From contig NZ_FNEQ01000001.1 in NCBI RefSeq assembly GCF_900100205.1, positions 620,001 to 684,000 on the forward strand: a stretch of 64,000 nucleotides of DNA. The letters run 5' to 3'. The position numbers were made by a program, and so were the translations under genes. This DNA comes from Duganella sp. OV510 (GTDB taxonomy: Bacteria > Pseudomonadota > Gammaproteobacteria > Burkholderiales > Burkholderiaceae_D). The first letter of the stretch is position 1. Every line of letters begins with the position of its first letter. Under the pieces are notes generated by a model. That model was not told the DNA's origin and searched no databases. It was given only the letters and a program-made list of their open reading frames with translations. Positions 18,935 through 27,884 of this stretch are shown piece by piece.

Positions 18935-19080
18935 ATGTATCTCAAATTGTTACAAGCCATTACCGGCAAGGCTGGTTTGTAAGCATCTGTATAAGACATG
19001 GCGTTTCCCTGTCCAGGATTTATAGTGGAGTCACTGGCTAACGGATCATTCCGATCCGGCGCCACAGCAAGGGGATTACC

Positions 19081-19503
19081 ATGTTGAGTAAAAAATTATT
19101 GGGTGTAGCGTTACTGGCCACTGCAGCAGTATCGTCGTCGGTCTTCGCCAGCGACCGTGATTTCAACACGGTCGCCGGTGCTGTGGTTGGCGCCGCCATC
19201 GGCAATAGCGCCGGCGGCCGCGATGGCGCCATCGTCGGTGGCCTGGTGGGTGCGGCAGTCGGTAACAGCATCCGCTCCTCGGACGACCGCTATTACCGTG
19301 ACCATGGCCGCCGCGACTACGTAGAGACCCGTGTGTATACGCAGCCGGCGCCAGTTTATTACGAGCGCCCTGCGCCGGTGTACTATGCGCCGCCTCCACG
19401 CTACTACCAGCCGCCTCCACGCGTGGTGTATGTTGAGCCGCCACGCCCTTACTACCGCGAGTATCGCCATGAGCACCGTCATCGCGATCGCTGGGATCGT
19501 TAA
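19081..19503 (+). CDS. Glycine-zipper envelope protein
   Basis: A 140-residue exported protein: signal peptide (LLGVALLATAAVSSSVFAS), then a glycine-zipper segment (AGAVVGAAIGNSAGGRDGA and IVGGLVGAAVGNSI), then a Tyr/Pro-rich tail (PAPVYYERPAPVYYAPPPRYY). Glycine-zipper 2TM proteins insert in or associate with the outer membrane; the Tyr/Pro tail is typical of Burkholderiales versions. It is a single gene with a 146-bp leader and its own terminator immediately downstream. Exact role unknown. Confidence 0.85.
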   Translation: MLSKKLLGVALLATAAVSSSVFASDRDFNTVAGAVVGAAIGNSAGGRDGAIVGGLVGAAVGNSIRSSDDRYYRDHGRRDYVETRVYTQPAPVYYERPAPVYYAPPPRYYQPPPRVVYVEPPRPYYREYRHEHRHRDRWDR

Positions 19504-19537
19504 TAGTTAAGGTAAAAGCGTTAAGGTAAAAGCCACA

Positions 19538-19563
19538 AAGCCCCGAATCTTCGGGGCTTTTTT
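19538..19563 (+). terminator. Rho-independent terminator
   Basis: AAGCCCCGA, the short loop ATCT and TCGGGGCTT form a strong hairpin followed by a T run. It closes the glycine-zipper gene and ends only 38 bp before the kinase start, leaving little room for a separate kinase promoter downstream of it. Confidence 0.92.
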
Positions 19564-19601
19564 CATGGTCCCTCCGCTAGCGTTCTGCGACGGGGGAAAT
19601 C

Positions 19602-20639
19602 ATGACGACAGCAGACGCAATCATCGCTTTGGAACTGGGCCACTACCGGCTGCGCGAGCAGATCGGTGGTTCGGCCTACGGCATCATCTGGCGCGCTAGC
19701 GGGCCACAGGCCACGCGTGACGTGGCCGTCAAGTTGATCAACCAGGAGCAGATGGACCGCGCCCTGCCCGCGCAGCGTGAGCGCTGGACTAGCAGTGCAC
19801 ACAACGAGATCGCTTTTCTGCAATCGCTGGAACCCTGGGATGAACGGCACATCGTGCGGCTGATGGACAGCGGCTGGCACGATGGCCTGCCCGTACTGGC
19901 GCTGGAGCTGATGGGCTCCGACCTGGGCAAGCACATGATCGCCCTCAAGGGTCGCGGCGAAAGCCTGCCACTGACGCGGGCGCTGAACTGGATCGCGCAG
20001 ATCAATCAGGCACTCGCCAAGGTGCATCAATATGGCTGGCGTTACCTGGATCTGAAACCCGCGAATGTGCTGCTCGATCCGCATCTGCACACCGTCAAGC
20101 TGGCCGATTTCGGCACCAACCGCGAACTGGGCAGCTTGCAGGCACACTCGTATGCCGGCACCGCCAACTGGCAGGCGCCGGAACAGTTCTTTCCCACCAA
20201 CCTGGGCGGCTACGCCACCAGTGCGCGCAGCGATTACTTCTCGCTGGGCGCCATGCTGTATTTCCTGGTCACCGGCGGCATGCCGCTGCGCTTCTGCGCG
20301 GACTGCGGGCTGGCGTATCGCGAACATCACGTGGCTGGCGCCGACCTTCTGCGCAGCAGGAACGGCGGCGAGATCCCTTCAGCCCTGCAACTGGATGAGG
20401 AGGAGCGTTTTGCGGCCGCCATTGCACAGGACAAGCGCGATGCCGCATTGGATCTGCTGCGCGCGCTGCTGCATATCGATCCAGCGCAGCGGCCACGCCA
20501 TGCGATCCAGATCAGCCGCATGCTGAACGCGATACAAGGTGTGAAGCCGGCGCGTGGCGAATTTGATGCGGTGGATCCTGTACTGGGTATGCATCGGCCT
20601 TCCGCCATCAATGGCTGGCAAACCATGCGGGCGGCATGA
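19602..20639 (+). CDS. Ser/Thr protein kinase (non-RD)
   Basis: A 345-residue soluble eukaryote-like kinase. Glycine loop IGGSAYGIIW, ATP-binding Lys44 (VAVKL), catalytic loop WRYLDLKPANVLL with Asp150, DFG at Asp169 (LADFGTNRE), and an activation loop ending in WQAPEQF. The catalytic Asp follows Leu instead of Arg, so it is a non-RD kinase and may not need activation-loop phosphorylation. It has no membrane anchor or sensor domain. GGGGGAAATC precedes the ATG. It overlaps the SEDS gene by 4 nt and begins a block that also encodes a PP2C phosphatase and FHA proteins, so it is the presumed writer of that circuit. Confidence 0.93.
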   Translation: MTTADAIIALELGHYRLREQIGGSAYGIIWRASGPQATRDVAVKLINQEQMDRALPAQRERWTSSAHNEIAFLQSLEPWDERHIVRLMDSGWHDGLPVLALELMGSDLGKHMIALKGRGESLPLTRALNWIAQINQALAKVHQYGWRYLDLKPANVLLDPHLHTVKLADFGTNRELGSLQAHSYAGTANWQAPEQFFPTNLGGYATSARSDYFSLGAMLYFLVTGGMPLRFCADCGLAYREHHVAGADLLRSRNGGEIPSALQLDEEERFAAAIAQDKRDAALDLLRALLHIDPAQRPRHAIQISRMLNAIQGVKPARGEFDAVDPVLGMHRPSAINGWQTMRAA

Positions 20640-23167
20640 TGGCCGCCACCAGCTCGCGCGCGGCCTCGCGCAATGCGCCGCATCGCCTGGTGCTGCGTCC
20701 ATCGATCGTCGAACGCCTGGCTGGCCTGCTGGCCGTCGGCGCGACGCGTTGCCTTGGCGCCGTCCTTCACGCCGCCCGGCGCAATCTGCCGCTGGCACTG
20801 ACGCTGGCCTCACTGGCGGCCCTGTGCGGATTGCAGGGACTGGCCTTGCTGCGCGCGCCTGCGGCCTGGCTTCCTTCCGCCATTACCATTGATCTAGCCG
20901 CAGGCAACAGTATCATACTGGGCCAGCGTGAACTCGCTGCGCCGCAAACGGATCGCCATCATCTGTCGTTACGCCGCGATGCCAACGGCAGCTGGCTGCT
21001 GCGCAATCTCAGCGCGTCCGGACAAGTAGTGTTGATTCGCGAGTCGGGCGACCAGCGCCTGGGAAGCGCGGCCCTGCAAGGACTTCAGCGCTTCCAGATC
21101 GACGGCGCGGTGTTCGATGTACACGCCGCCAGCGATCGGGAAGTCAGCTTTACGCGTGACGGCCAAGAGTGGCGCTACGACGGCGCCGTGCTATACCGCA
21201 ATGGCCGCCAGCAGCCGGGCTGTCCGGAATCGCGGCTGTCAACCAGAGTGCTTGCGGTCTGGAACCGCATCATGCCGCTGCCGCTGACCATCGCCCGTCC
21301 CTTGAGCTTTGGCGGCAACCTGTATTGTGACAATCGGCTTGGCCTGGCGCAGGTGGCGCCTGGCGCGGCGCAGATCGCGCGTGTGAATGGCAGCCTTCAG
21401 CTTTCAGGCGGCAATCCGGATGGTGATCGCGCCGCCGTGCTGGTATCCAGCCACGCGGGACAGCAGGACTTGCGCACGCAAGAAGCCTCGCTCGCCGGCG
21501 TGACTGCCATCGCGGTTGGCCGCACACGTTTCCATCTGAACGCCAGCGAGGATCAACTGGTATTGCAGCCCAGCCGTCACGTCAAGCTGTTCAGCGAACC
21601 GGAACTCAAGCTGCCATCGCAGGTCAGCTGGCAATGGCAACAACGCTCGCTGTGGAGCGGTGCCCACGCGGACGCCATCTGGATAGGTCTCGCCATCTGC
21701 GCGGCCGCCATGACCATTAGCGCTATCGCCAGAGCCAGCGCCGGAACCGCAGGGCGACGCAGCGACGCTCTTGCACGCCGCGCCACCTCGACGCAAGCCG
21801 ATCGGTCGGGTGGCCGCACCGCCTGGGCCTGCGCGCTGCTGGCGACTGTCAGCATGCTGCTGGTCGGCCTGGTTGCGCTGATCTCGCAGCGCGCTGGCGA
21901 CCCGCCGAGTGCTGCATGCTCGCTGCTACTAGGCGCCAGCGCATTGCTGATGTGGCTCGCCCTGCCCGGCCGGCTGACGCTGGCCACCGCCGCCGGCGCC
22001 ATCCTGCTCGCCGCCGGCCTGTTGGCACAACTGGAACTCGGCCTCGCCGCGCCGGAATCGTCCTGGCTGCGCTTCTACCAGAAGAGCGCAGCGATGCTGG
22101 CGATCGGCGCCGGCCTTGGCGGCCTGCTGCGCTTGTGGGCACAACACCAGGCTGCACGCGGCACCCATCTGGCACAACGCAACATTGAGTGGATACTGGC
22201 GCTGTTCGCAGCCATCGCCCTGGCAGCACTGGCAGCCCAGGTGCTATGGGGCGACGAAACCGGCGTCTTCGACCTGCAGCCTGTCGAATTGGCCAAACTC
22301 GCGCTGACCGCCCTCACCGCCCATTGCCTGGCACTGCGCTTCAACTGGCACAACGGCCCGCAACGCCTGGCTGACCACAGCGCCCGCTGGCTGCAATTGA
22401 TCGCTCCCGCGCTGCTGTTCCTGGCACTGCTCGGCCTCGCCCTGGTACAGGTGGACGACTTCTCGCCCCTGATCCTGCTGCTGGTGTGGAGCACCGGCAT
22501 AGGGCTGGCGTACGCCCTCGCCGCCGGCAACCGCATGCTGGCCGTGCTGATTGCCGCTTCCGCGCTGCTAGCGGTCGCCACCATCGCCTACCTGCGCCTG
22601 GCCGGCACCGATGACCTGATCCGCTGGGGCTTTTACGCCGACCGCTTCCTGGTCTGGCTGAATCCAGCCGAACACCCGCACACCGGCCAGCAACTGCTGC
22701 TGGGCGCGCGCGCTGTCGGTGAAGGCGGCTGGTTCGGCACCGATCACTGGCTTGGCCTGCGCACGCTCGGCCAAGCCGCCGGTAACGTGGTCAACATCCC
22801 CGCTGTGCAGGACGACTTTGCCGCCTCATTCTTCCTCAACCGTCACGGCCTGCTGGGCGGCCTGCTGCTCTGGACCGTGCAAGCAGCCTTCCTCACCGGG
22901 ATCGTGCTGGCGGCCCTGCACGCCTACCGCGCGGGTACGCAAGCCCGCAATTTCCGTCACGCCTGGCTGGGACGCTTCCGCTACTTCGCGTTAAGTGGCG
23001 GCGCCGCCTTTGTATTCGCCCACTTCCTGCTGTCCTGGGGCACCAATCTGGCGATCTTCCCCATCATGGGCCAGCCGATGAGTTTTCTCTCGGCTGGCGG
23101 CAGCCATCTGCTGTTTTTCCTCTGCCCCCTGCTTACCTTCGTTGCGATATCTACTGAAGGAGTCTGA
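20636..23167 (+). CDS. SEDS (FtsW/RodA) protein with extra FHA-like domains
   Basis: At 843 residues this is about twice the usual SEDS length. One membrane helix (about 51-72) is followed by some 270 residues containing two FHA-like segments (about 80-165 and 215-315; for example TDRHHLSLRR then GSWLLRNLSASG). The SEDS membrane core begins near 345. Core landmarks: QPVELAKL (from Q548), RFLVWLNPAEHPHTGQQ, IPAVQDDFAASFF with Asp727 at the catalytic position, and FPIMGQPMSFLSAGGSHLL. SEDS proteins polymerise peptidoglycan from lipid II with a class B PBP partner. With the N-terminus inside, the FHA-like part would face the periplasm. It is coupled to the kinase gene by ATGA. Confidence 0.88.
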   Translation: MMAATSSRAASRNAPHRLVLRPSIVERLAGLLAVGATRCLGAVLHAARRNLPLALTLASLAALCGLQGLALLRAPAAWLPSAITIDLAAGNSIILGQRELAAPQTDRHHLSLRRDANGSWLLRNLSASGQVVLIRESGDQRLGSAALQGLQRFQIDGAVFDVHAASDREVSFTRDGQEWRYDGAVLYRNGRQQPGCPESRLSTRVLAVWNRIMPLPLTIARPLSFGGNLYCDNRLGLAQVAPGAAQIARVNGSLQLSGGNPDGDRAAVLVSSHAGQQDLRTQEASLAGVTAIAVGRTRFHLNASEDQLVLQPSRHVKLFSEPELKLPSQVSWQWQQRSLWSGAHADAIWIGLAICAAAMTISAIARASAGTAGRRSDALARRATSTQADRSGGRTAWACALLATVSMLLVGLVALISQRAGDPPSAACSLLLGASALLMWLALPGRLTLATAAGAILLAAGLLAQLELGLAAPESSWLRFYQKSAAMLAIGAGLGGLLRLWAQHQAARGTHLAQRNIEWILALFAAIALAALAAQVLWGDETGVFDLQPVELAKLALTALTAHCLALRFNWHNGPQRLADHSARWLQLIAPALLFLALLGLALVQVDDFSPLILLLVWSTGIGLAYALAAGNRMLAVLIAASALLAVATIAYLRLAGTDDLIRWGFYADRFLVWLNPAEHPHTGQQLLLGARAVGEGGWFGTDHWLGLRTLGQAAGNVVNIPAVQDDFAASFFLNRHGLLGGLLLWTVQAAFLTGIVLAALHAYRAGTQARNFRHAWLGRFRYFALSGGAAFVFAHFLLSWGTNLAIFPIMGQPMSFLSAGGSHLLFFLCPLLTFVAISTEGV

Positions 23168-23170
23168 ATC

Positions 23171-24694
23171 ATGCCGACCTATGTTCAACACGCCGTCCTG
23201 GGACGCATTCCGGACGTATTCAACGCCGAGGCGATCTGGCAGGCGCCTGGCCTGTCGCTTTTCTCGCGCCGCCCGCTGCTGCGCGACCTGCTGGAGCGCA
23301 GCCCGCGCGAACACAAGGGCCGCGCCGCCACCCGCTGCTTCTCGCACGTGACGCTGATGCTGCCGCAGGAAGAAGTCGATGACGACTACCACCTGACCCG
23401 TGGCGCCCGCGCACGCGACCTGGCGCAAACGCTGACGGCTTTGCATCAAAAGGATTTCGGCGATCTGCTCGGCAGCGACCAGGTGCGCTATGACGTGATG
23501 GGGACGGAGGCGCTGGCGCCGGGCGAGATCGAAGTCAAGTTCGGCCACGCCGTTTACTTGCCGGCGCCAGACGAAAAAATCCTGTACAACGTGAACGTGT
23601 CGCGCGACAGCGCCATCTGGCATCCGGTATGCGCCATCTATCCCAACCAGCGCCTGGCGCTGATCGGCGGTGAAGGCGGCGAAGCCAGCGCGGTTGCGCA
23701 GGGCTGGCCATTCGGCCCGGACGCCGCGCTGCTGATCCTCAACGATGGTCCCGATGCGCCGCCAGTGGTGCAGATGCGTCCCAAGGATGCCTTCGACTGC
23801 CGCTACGATCCGCGCAGCGGCTATTACACCGTCAAGTCACTGCGTGAACCGCAAGGCGGCCAGCGACTGCTGGTCAAGATCGCCCGCGCCTCCGCACTTC
23901 CGGCGCGCGCGTCAGCACCAACAGCGCCGTCCAGCAAGCCAGCCGTCTGGCAAAGCCGCACCGGGGCCGCACCGATCGACCTGACCGCCGTTCCCGCCGC
24001 CGCCAGCCACAAGCCGGTCAACCGCGCCGGCGAAAGCGACGCCACCTATGCACCGGTATCGCAACAGCGCGTGTCGCTGGTTGCCCTGGCCTTGCCGCGC
24101 CTGAGCCGCTACCGCGACACTGGCGCACAGGCGCTGGAACTGTCGTTTGATAGCACGCTGTCGCTGTCTGCCGCCGCGCAACCAGCGCTCACGCTGGCTG
24201 TCGACAGCGCCGACAACCTGTACGCCTGCACGCCCGAAGGCCGCCAACCCATCGAAGCGCCCGCCACCTTTGCACCGGTTGACGCACGAACCTTGCGCCT
24301 GCTGGCAGCCGCGCCGGAAATGGCGGATCGCTACCGTGCCATGATCTGTCTCGCCCAGCCAATCAGCGCCGGCGTGGCCTGCGGTGTGCGCTTCACCTTC
24401 GGACGCAACTCGCCGATGCTGGCGGCACTGCGCCTGCTGGATTCCCCTCGCTTCATCAAGCGCACCGACGGCGCCATCAGCGCCAGCGCCGACCGCATAG
24501 GCCTGTCGCGCACCGCCTTCAGCTTTGAAGCAGTCAGCAAGGGCTATACCATCGCCCGGCAGAGTCCTACGCAGGCGCTGTACCACCTGGACGACAAGCT
24601 GCAATTCGTCGCCGCTATCGGCGATGCGCCTTACCTGCTGCCTCACGGCCATCACCTGGTGGCGGGCCACTACGTGCTGCGTTTCGAGGCCTGA
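23171..24694 (+). CDS. Protein with possible FHA-like domains, function unknown
   Basis: A 507-residue soluble protein starting 4 nt after the SEDS stop. I do not recognise the N-terminal half. The last 120 residues read like a degenerate FHA domain: FTFGRNSPMLAALRLLD, then DRIGLSRTAFSFEAVSKGY, ending in GHHLVAGHYVLRFEA. A second weaker stretch at about 150-235 (YPNQRLALIGG ... RSGYYTVKS) has similar strand spacing. The middle is Ala/Pro/Ser-rich and looks like a linker. FHA domains bind phosphothreonine, so a reader role next to the kinase is reasonable but unproven. Confidence 0.65.
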   Translation: MPTYVQHAVLGRIPDVFNAEAIWQAPGLSLFSRRPLLRDLLERSPREHKGRAATRCFSHVTLMLPQEEVDDDYHLTRGARARDLAQTLTALHQKDFGDLLGSDQVRYDVMGTEALAPGEIEVKFGHAVYLPAPDEKILYNVNVSRDSAIWHPVCAIYPNQRLALIGGEGGEASAVAQGWPFGPDAALLILNDGPDAPPVVQMRPKDAFDCRYDPRSGYYTVKSLREPQGGQRLLVKIARASALPARASAPTAPSSKPAVWQSRTGAAPIDLTAVPAAASHKPVNRAGESDATYAPVSQQRVSLVALALPRLSRYRDTGAQALELSFDSTLSLSAAAQPALTLAVDSADNLYACTPEGRQPIEAPATFAPVDARTLRLLAAAPEMADRYRAMICLAQPISAGVACGVRFTFGRNSPMLAALRLLDSPRFIKRTDGAISASADRIGLSRTAFSFEAVSKGYTIARQSPTQALYHLDDKLQFVAAIGDAPYLLPHGHHLVAGHYVLRFEA

Positions 24695-24700
24695 GTCACC

Positions 24701-25180
24701 ATGGACGCCGTCAAACTCCATGCCGTTGCCGCCTTCGCGGCGGGCCTGATCGTCACGCTGTTCCTGGCCGCCTATCTGACGCCGCGCCACTGGTGGCGAC
24801 GTCCGAACATGCGCGCGCTATTCATCATGGTGGCCGGCGCATGGGGCTTCGGCAGCCTGATACTGTACGCCACGCACGGCGCCAGTGCGGTGGCGGCCGA
24901 ACCGCAGCACGCGGAGGCGCCACCACGGGCGCTAGCCGCCGTACCGGCAACCGCCGATGTCACGCCCATCGCGGGCAAACCTTTCCGCGTGCACCGCGAT
25001 TTGAACCTGCGCTCATCCCCCGGCGTGGACGCCGCCCGCATCGGCGTGGTGCCCGCCGGCGCCGAAGTGACGCCGACCGGCGCGCGCGATGGCGACTGGT
25101 GGCAAATCAAAGCTGCCGTTGACGGCAGCGCCAGCACCGGCTGGGTCAGCAGCCTGTGGCTGCGCCGGAGTGGCGAATGA
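24701..25180 (+). CDS. Membrane-anchored bacterial SH3 protein
   Basis: A 159-residue protein with two hydrophobic segments (about 9-27 and 40-58), an Ala-rich linker and a C-terminal SH3_3-type domain (about 93-155: FRVHRDLNLRSSPGVDAARIG, partly quoted, then DGDWWQIK and GWVSSLWL). Bacterial SH3 domains commonly bind peptidoglycan peptides or wall ligands. With two helices, both ends should lie on the same face; a periplasmic SH3 would need one segment to act differently. It lies between the FHA-like gene and the phosphatase and overlaps the latter by ATGA, so it is probably part of the same module. Confidence 0.8.
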   Translation: MDAVKLHAVAAFAAGLIVTLFLAAYLTPRHWWRRPNMRALFIMVAGAWGFGSLILYATHGASAVAAEPQHAEAPPRALAAVPATADVTPIAGKPFRVHRDLNLRSSPGVDAARIGVVPAGAEVTPTGARDGDWWQIKAAVDGSASTGWVSSLWLRRSGE

Positions 25181-26256
25181 CCCACACACCGCCCACCGCC
25201 GCCGCCAGTTTTTCAGCTAAGCTGTGGCCTTTCGCATCCCGCGCTGCGGCGCCCGCACCGATGACACGCATCACCGACCAACTCCACTTCGGCCCCACGC
25301 TGGACATCGCCGCCCGCAGCGCCGCCAGCATCAGCAAGCTGCAGGTGCCGGAAAATCAGGACAACCTGCTGATCATTGACGCTGACGGCAGCGCGATTCT
25401 GCTGCACGAGCAAACCCCGCAAACCACCAAAGTGCCAGGCTGGCCATCGGGCCACGTCCGCCTGGCGGTACTGGACGGCATGGGCGGCCATGGTCACGGA
25501 CGCCAGGCCGCCGAAGCCGTCGCCACCGGCCTGCTACACATTCCGGCCTGCCACTCGCTGGAAGAACTCAGCACGCACCTCGACCAGTTGCACCAGAAAC
25601 TACAGGCCCGCTTCAGCCGTCCCGACGATCACGACACCTTCCGCCGTCCCGGCACCACGCTCACCTTGCTGGAGATCGCCCCCGGCCGCGCGCCGATGCT
25701 GTACCACGTTGGCGACTCGCGCCTGTACGAGATCACACCGCAAGCCGCCACGCCGCTGACCGTCGATCACGTCCCCGCCACCGCGTTCGCCATGCATGGC
25801 CTGCTCGGCGAAGATGAGTGGCGGCAGCAGGTGCACGGCGAACATCGCGCGCAAATCTCCCAGGCCTACATCCTTGGCAACGCCTTCGCCAATCCGCAAA
25901 TGCTGGACGATGGTCTGCTGCCGCTGGACGCCGGTAACCTGCCACCCTTCCTGCACCAGCTGGCCGACCGTCGCACGCTGACCCTGCGCCCAGGCGCCAG
26001 CTATCTGCTGGCCACCGACGGTTTTTGGTCCTGCGCCCGCCCGCAGCCGTGGATCAGCCGCTGGCCAGCGCTGTTGGCGCAGCCGTCGGCAGGCCAGGCG
26101 CTGGATGCGCTGTTCAGGGACTACGCGGAGAACCCGCCGCCGCAGCTGCACATCGACAATCTGAGCGCCATCGTCCTCCGCTTTGAACCAGCCCAAAACA
26201 GTGGCAATGTTGACGAAACAGCACTACCGACAGCACCAATTCCGTCGCATTTTTGA
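25177..26256 (+). CDS. PP2C-family Ser/Thr protein phosphatase
   Basis: The start at 25177 makes an ATGA overlap with the SH3 gene; an upstream in-frame ATG at 25156 is less likely. The 359-residue product carries the metal-binding motifs of PPM phosphatases: VLDGMGGHGHG (Asp100), GTTLTLLEI, HVGDSRLY (Asp180), LLATDGFW (Asp281) and DNLSAIVLRF (Asp327). All canonical metal-binding Asp positions appear to be kept, so it should be active with Mn/Mg. It is soluble. As the only phosphatase in the cluster it is the presumed eraser opposing the two kinases. Confidence 0.92.
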   Translation: MTHTPPTAAASFSAKLWPFASRAAAPAPMTRITDQLHFGPTLDIAARSAASISKLQVPENQDNLLIIDADGSAILLHEQTPQTTKVPGWPSGHVRLAVLDGMGGHGHGRQAAEAVATGLLHIPACHSLEELSTHLDQLHQKLQARFSRPDDHDTFRRPGTTLTLLEIAPGRAPMLYHVGDSRLYEITPQAATPLTVDHVPATAFAMHGLLGEDEWRQQVHGEHRAQISQAYILGNAFANPQMLDDGLLPLDAGNLPPFLHQLADRRTLTLRPGASYLLATDGFWSCARPQPWISRWPALLAQPSAGQALDALFRDYAENPPPQLHIDNLSAIVLRFEPAQNSGNVDETALPTAPIPSHF

Positions 26257-26293
26257 TACCCGCACAGACTCCGTCAAAAATCGGTTGCAAAGT

Positions 26294-26321
26294 TTGCCAA
26301 ACAGCGTGAAAACCGCATAAA
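26294..26321 (+). promoter_or_regulatory. Possible sigma70-type promoter for the FHA gene
   Basis: TTGCCA (26294-26299) and CATAAA (26316-26321), 16 bp apart, lie 30 bp before the ATG at 26351 in the only wide gap (94 bp) of the plus-strand block. Match to consensus is moderate. Confidence 0.35.
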
Positions 26322-26350
26322 CTGACAGGTATCCCATCGGTCGGTTTGTC

Positions 26351-27877
26351 ATGAATAAATGCAGTAATGCCCAGCACCCGCATTGCACCTTCTGGGTCTT
26401 GTCCGGAGCGCAAACTTGCGAAGGCGGCCACGCCCAAGCAGAGCCCTCCAGCTTCGACCTGCTGAACGCATTGCGCACAACCCGTGCCGCCTCGCCGGCC
26501 ACGGTGCTGGATGCCGTACCTGCCACCGAACCTTCCCAGAATTACGCTCGTCCTCACCAGCGCGCCCAGACAGCGCGCCCGCAACTGCACATCAGCGGCT
26601 TTGATCCGCGCGCAGCCGGCGGCCGCCAGACGCTGAAGATGGAACTGCGCGGCATGCCGGACGCCTGCGCACCGCAACTGACGCTGCAACTGCAATCGGA
26701 CCTGATCCCCAACAGCGCCGCGCGCCAGCACTTCGTGCGTGCGGTCAGCGGCGAGTGGCGCCCGGTGTTCGTCGAGTTTTCCTCGCGCGGCAAGGAGCAT
26801 GGCCAGTACCAGATCAGCATCGAGCTGCTTAGCCAGCATCCCGGCATGGCGGCGCGCAAGTGGGTGTGCACCTTCGTCATCCTGGTGCCGCGCCTGGACG
26901 CCACGCTGACCGAAATCCACCGCATCTTCCTCAGCACGCACAAAAACGTGCGCGTGATGGCGGATGACGCTTCCATCGCCCGCGTCAGCGCGCAAGGCGG
27001 CGACAGCCTGGATATCGATGTCACCGCACGCAACGCCGGCATCGCCCACCTGGACCTGAACGCGCCAGCTGGCAAAGTGGACCTGGGCTTCTCGACCATC
27101 GCCTGGGACGAGGACCTGATCGAAATCGACATGCCGCAAGCGGCAGCCTTACACCCGCACGCCAGCCGTGCCGCGTCGCTGGTCAACGCGGCGCCGGAAG
27201 CCGGCGCACAGCGCCAGATCCGGCTGTTTGCGATAGAAGACTGCGTGATCGGCCGCTTTGAACTGATCGATCCGGAATCGGACGTGATGCTGACCCACTA
27301 CACGGCGGACGGCCAGGATACCAATGGCCTGACGCGCCGCCTGTCGGGCAGACACGCCATCATCCGCCGTTCCGGCCTGGGATTTGAAATTGAAGATGTA
27401 TCGCGCTACGGCATCCTGCTGGATGGCGTCTGGCCGGGCAAACACAAGCCGACCGCGCTGCGCCTTGGCATGCGGATTGAATTCAGCGCCAGCATCAAGG
27501 GCATCGTCACCTTGTCGGTGTCGGCCATCATGCCGCACGGCGTGATCCTGCATCGCATCGACCACGGCGCCAATGCCGAATGTTTCTACCTGCTGGCGCC
27601 GGAAACGCATCCGGGTTATCCGGTCAAATCGTTTGCCGCCGCACCGCATGCGGCCGCGCTACCGCTGATGTTCCACCGCGATGGCGGCTTCTGGCACCTG
27701 GACCAGCTGACCGGCAAGGAAACCGCCCTGGCGCCATCCGCCTCGCTGGATAAACTGAGCCGCGTGCCGCGTCACACCCGCTTCGCCAGCGATCCGTATC
27801 CGGAACACTGGATCATCCGCACCAACGGCAACGACATGTACAGCACGGTGGCGGCGAACGCCATGTCCACCGCCTGA
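26351..27877 (+). CDS. FHA-domain protein with N-terminal Cys/His cluster
   Basis: A 508-residue soluble protein. The N-terminus carries a Cys/His set (MNKCSNAQHPHC then TCEGGH) that looks like a small zinc-binding knuckle. Residues about 85-275 are beta-rich and unassigned. An FHA domain follows at about 290-395, with LSGRHAIIRR (Ser332, His335), FEIEDVSRYGILLDG and a final strand IKGIVTLSVSA; the phosphothreonine-binding residues are in place. The C-terminal 110 residues are unassigned. It is probably the main phospho-reader of the cluster and may recruit phosphorylated partners such as the kinases, SEDS or PBP proteins. Confidence 0.85.
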   Translation: MNKCSNAQHPHCTFWVLSGAQTCEGGHAQAEPSSFDLLNALRTTRAASPATVLDAVPATEPSQNYARPHQRAQTARPQLHISGFDPRAAGGRQTLKMELRGMPDACAPQLTLQLQSDLIPNSAARQHFVRAVSGEWRPVFVEFSSRGKEHGQYQISIELLSQHPGMAARKWVCTFVILVPRLDATLTEIHRIFLSTHKNVRVMADDASIARVSAQGGDSLDIDVTARNAGIAHLDLNAPAGKVDLGFSTIAWDEDLIEIDMPQAAALHPHASRAASLVNAAPEAGAQRQIRLFAIEDCVIGRFELIDPESDVMLTHYTADGQDTNGLTRRLSGRHAIIRRSGLGFEIEDVSRYGILLDGVWPGKHKPTALRLGMRIEFSASIKGIVTLSVSAIMPHGVILHRIDHGANAECFYLLAPETHPGYPVKSFAAAPHAAALPLMFHRDGGFWHLDQLTGKETALAPSASLDKLSRVPRHTRFASDPYPEHWIIRTNGNDMYSTVAANAMSTA

Positions 27878-27884
27878 TTCCCGC

